Positions 19,342-20,165 of a stretch of DNA of 20,165 nucleotides are shown here, one piece after another. Made by a program: the position numbers and the translations under genes. Position 1 is the first letter of the stretch. Each line of letters begins with the position of its first letter. The DNA is from a virus: the IMG/VR virus record IMGVR_UViG_3300023297_000120, positions 1 through 20,165 of that record; one strand, 5' to 3'. The notes under the pieces were generated by a model. That model was given only the letters and a program-made list of their open reading frames with translations. It was not told the DNA's origin and did no database searches.

Positions 19342-19571
19342 TGGAACCAGATTGGAATGAAAAATTAAAAGGGTTAACGCTCTCGCGTATGGATAATAAC
19401 ATTACAATAAATAAAAATCTTTGTTCTTGTGGGCATGATATGTCAAACGAACCAGTTTACAAGCTTGATGTATTTAGGGTTAGGGTATGCCCTGTTTGTG
19501 ATAACCTGAAAGCACAACTTAATAATGACAAACCTGTAGAGTATCAAGGCTTAAGCAGATGGAAAAAATAA
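19341..19571 (+). CDS. Small zinc-ribbon protein
   Basis: The ATG at 19341 overlaps the preceding stop. The 76-residue product has a single four-Cys zinc site: LCSCGHDM (about residues 26-33) and CPVCDNLKAQL (about 51-61), flanked by a Lys-rich N-terminus and an ending LSRWKK. The gene lies in the late operon directly after another zinc-ribbon gene. No further motif is seen. As with its neighbour, the likely function is nucleic acid or protein binding. Confidence 0.62.
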   Translation: MEPDWNEKLKGLTLSRMDNNITINKNLCSCGHDMSNEPVYKLDVFRVRVCPVCDNLKAQLNNDKPVEYQGLSRWKK

Positions 19572-19601
19572 TTATTTAACGATTACCGTATGGAGGGTTA
19601 A

Positions 19602-19889
19602 ATGTTTGATACGAAATATTTAAAAGAAATAAAAGATCTTAAACGTATCTTAACAATAGAGAATGAGTTGCATAGACTAAAGAGAATAGAACAAGAAGAA
19701 AATATAAAAGATCTTGAAGAACGGAACAAATGGCAAAAAGGTCTTATAGAAACATTCTCCAAAGAAGACAGGGCGAATATAAGCAGGGTTAAAAACTTAA
19801 AAAGAGATTTAAGTAAAATTACAAACAAGTATGAGACTATGATTAAACAAATTAATTCTTTAATGGAGACACAGCATGAAAGCAATTGA
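19602..19889 (+). CDS. Coiled-coil hypothetical protein
   Basis: The ATG at 19602 follows ATGGAGGG with good spacing, one of the stronger ribosome binding sites of this region. The 95-residue product is a nearly continuous charged helix from about residue 5 to 90 with heptad-like Leu/Ile spacing, e.g. LKEIKDLKRILTIENELHRL. It is a small coiled-coil protein, possibly a scaffold accessory, since scaffold and coat genes usually follow the portal. Its end overlaps the next gene by 14 bases. Specific function unknown. Confidence 0.62.
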   Translation: MFDTKYLKEIKDLKRILTIENELHRLKRIEQEENIKDLEERNKWQKGLIETFSKEDRANISRVKNLKRDLSKITNKYETMIKQINSLMETQHESN

Positions 19890-20145
19890 AGAGATAAAAG
19901 AACATGACAAAGTAATACAAGATATGTTGAAAACAGCATTGAAACAGTATGGTGGGCTTGGTGGGTTAAAGAATATAGAGTCGGTATTGATACCGGGTAA
20001 AGTGTTTTGGAATATTGTTAATACTTTTGATGCTGGGGATTTGCTTAAAGCTTTGCCTATAAAGAAAGTCGTTAAGCCTAAAGCGTCAAAGAAAAAGAGT
20101 GAGACAAAAAGAAAACCTCCAAAGAAAAAAGCTGTTAAGAAATGA
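19876..20145 (+). CDS. Lys-rich tailed hypothetical protein
   Basis: The ATG at 19876 lies inside the previous gene after a GGAGACACAGC sequence. The 89-residue product has a folded first part (about 1-60), with EHDKVIQDMLKTALKQYGG and a GKVFWNIVNTFDAGDLL segment, and a tail (about 62-89) of Lys, Pro, Ser and Arg, ending KPPKKKAVKK. The tail resembles histone-like extensions that bind DNA or acidic protein surfaces. A role in contacting DNA in the head or the scaffold is possible. It overlaps the next gene by ATGA. Confidence 0.62.
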   Translation: MKAIEEIKEHDKVIQDMLKTALKQYGGLGGLKNIESVLIPGKVFWNIVNTFDAGDLLKALPIKKVVKPKASKKKSETKRKPPKKKAVKK

Positions 20146-20165
20146 ATACAACATTAGAAGCAAAG
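20142..20165 (+). CDS. Start of the next late gene, truncated by the window end
   Basis: An ATG at 20142 overlaps the preceding TGA as ATGA and opens a frame (MNTTLEAK) that runs off the window. Position after the portal group suggests a scaffold or coat-related gene, but only eight codons are visible. Confidence 0.5.

Overview
The window is about 20 kb of an AT-rich double-stranded DNA tailed bacteriophage or prophage. The evidence is a packed set of phage recombination, replication, packaging and portal genes, with no rRNA, tRNA or housekeeping genes. The portal resembles the P22 portal family, which suggests a podovirus-like virion. Strong GGAGG-type ribosome binding sites and sigma70-type promoters indicate a bacterial host; the host itself cannot be named from the sequence, though a Gram-negative host is my guess. 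No integrase, repressor CI, lysis gene or coat gene is visible, so the window is an internal part of the genome.

Layout. Positions 1-1800 (minus strand) form a recombination operon: a Rad52/ERF-like annealing protein, a YqaJ-type exonuclease and small accessory ORFs. Positions 1800-1950 carry back-to-back promoters. Positions 1948-5171 (plus strand) form the early replication operon: a small XRE/Cro-like regulator with a TTG start, a replication-initiator-like protein carrying an iteron cluster that may be the origin, an N6/N4 DNA methyltransferase and a DnaB-like helicase.

Positions 5200-10360 are an accessory region of many very small genes, several of them Cys-rich zinc-ribbon proteins. 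A family of roughly 45-120 bp imperfect hairpins punctuates these genes. Each hairpin begins at the stop codon of one gene and ends at the ribosome binding site of the next. The block 5.98-7.93 kb (coiled coil, HNH nuclease, DUF1064 resolvase-like protein, Rha protein with its own promoter) interrupts this pattern. An MT-A70 adenine methyltransferase closes the region. The hairpins share the architecture and inner-arm sequence of integron attC sites, including one extrahelical G on one arm and covarying arms, but they lack a canonical GTT crossover box. I regard this cassette-like array as the most interesting feature here.

Positions 10380-10560 hold a strong promoter followed within about 110 bp by a good intrinsic terminator, either a small RNA or an attenuated late leader. 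Positions 10580-20165 are the late region: small ORFs, terminase small subunit, terminase large subunit split by a LAGLIDADG intein exactly in its Walker A loop, a run of small genes joined by ATGA overlaps, a P22-like portal with a long Gln-rich coiled-coil tail, and small zinc-ribbon, coiled-coil and Lys-rich proteins leading towards the scaffold/coat region.

Together the genes describe early recombination and replication, a fast-evolving accessory module, then packaging and head assembly. Function calls rest on motif recognition by eye; no database search was run.
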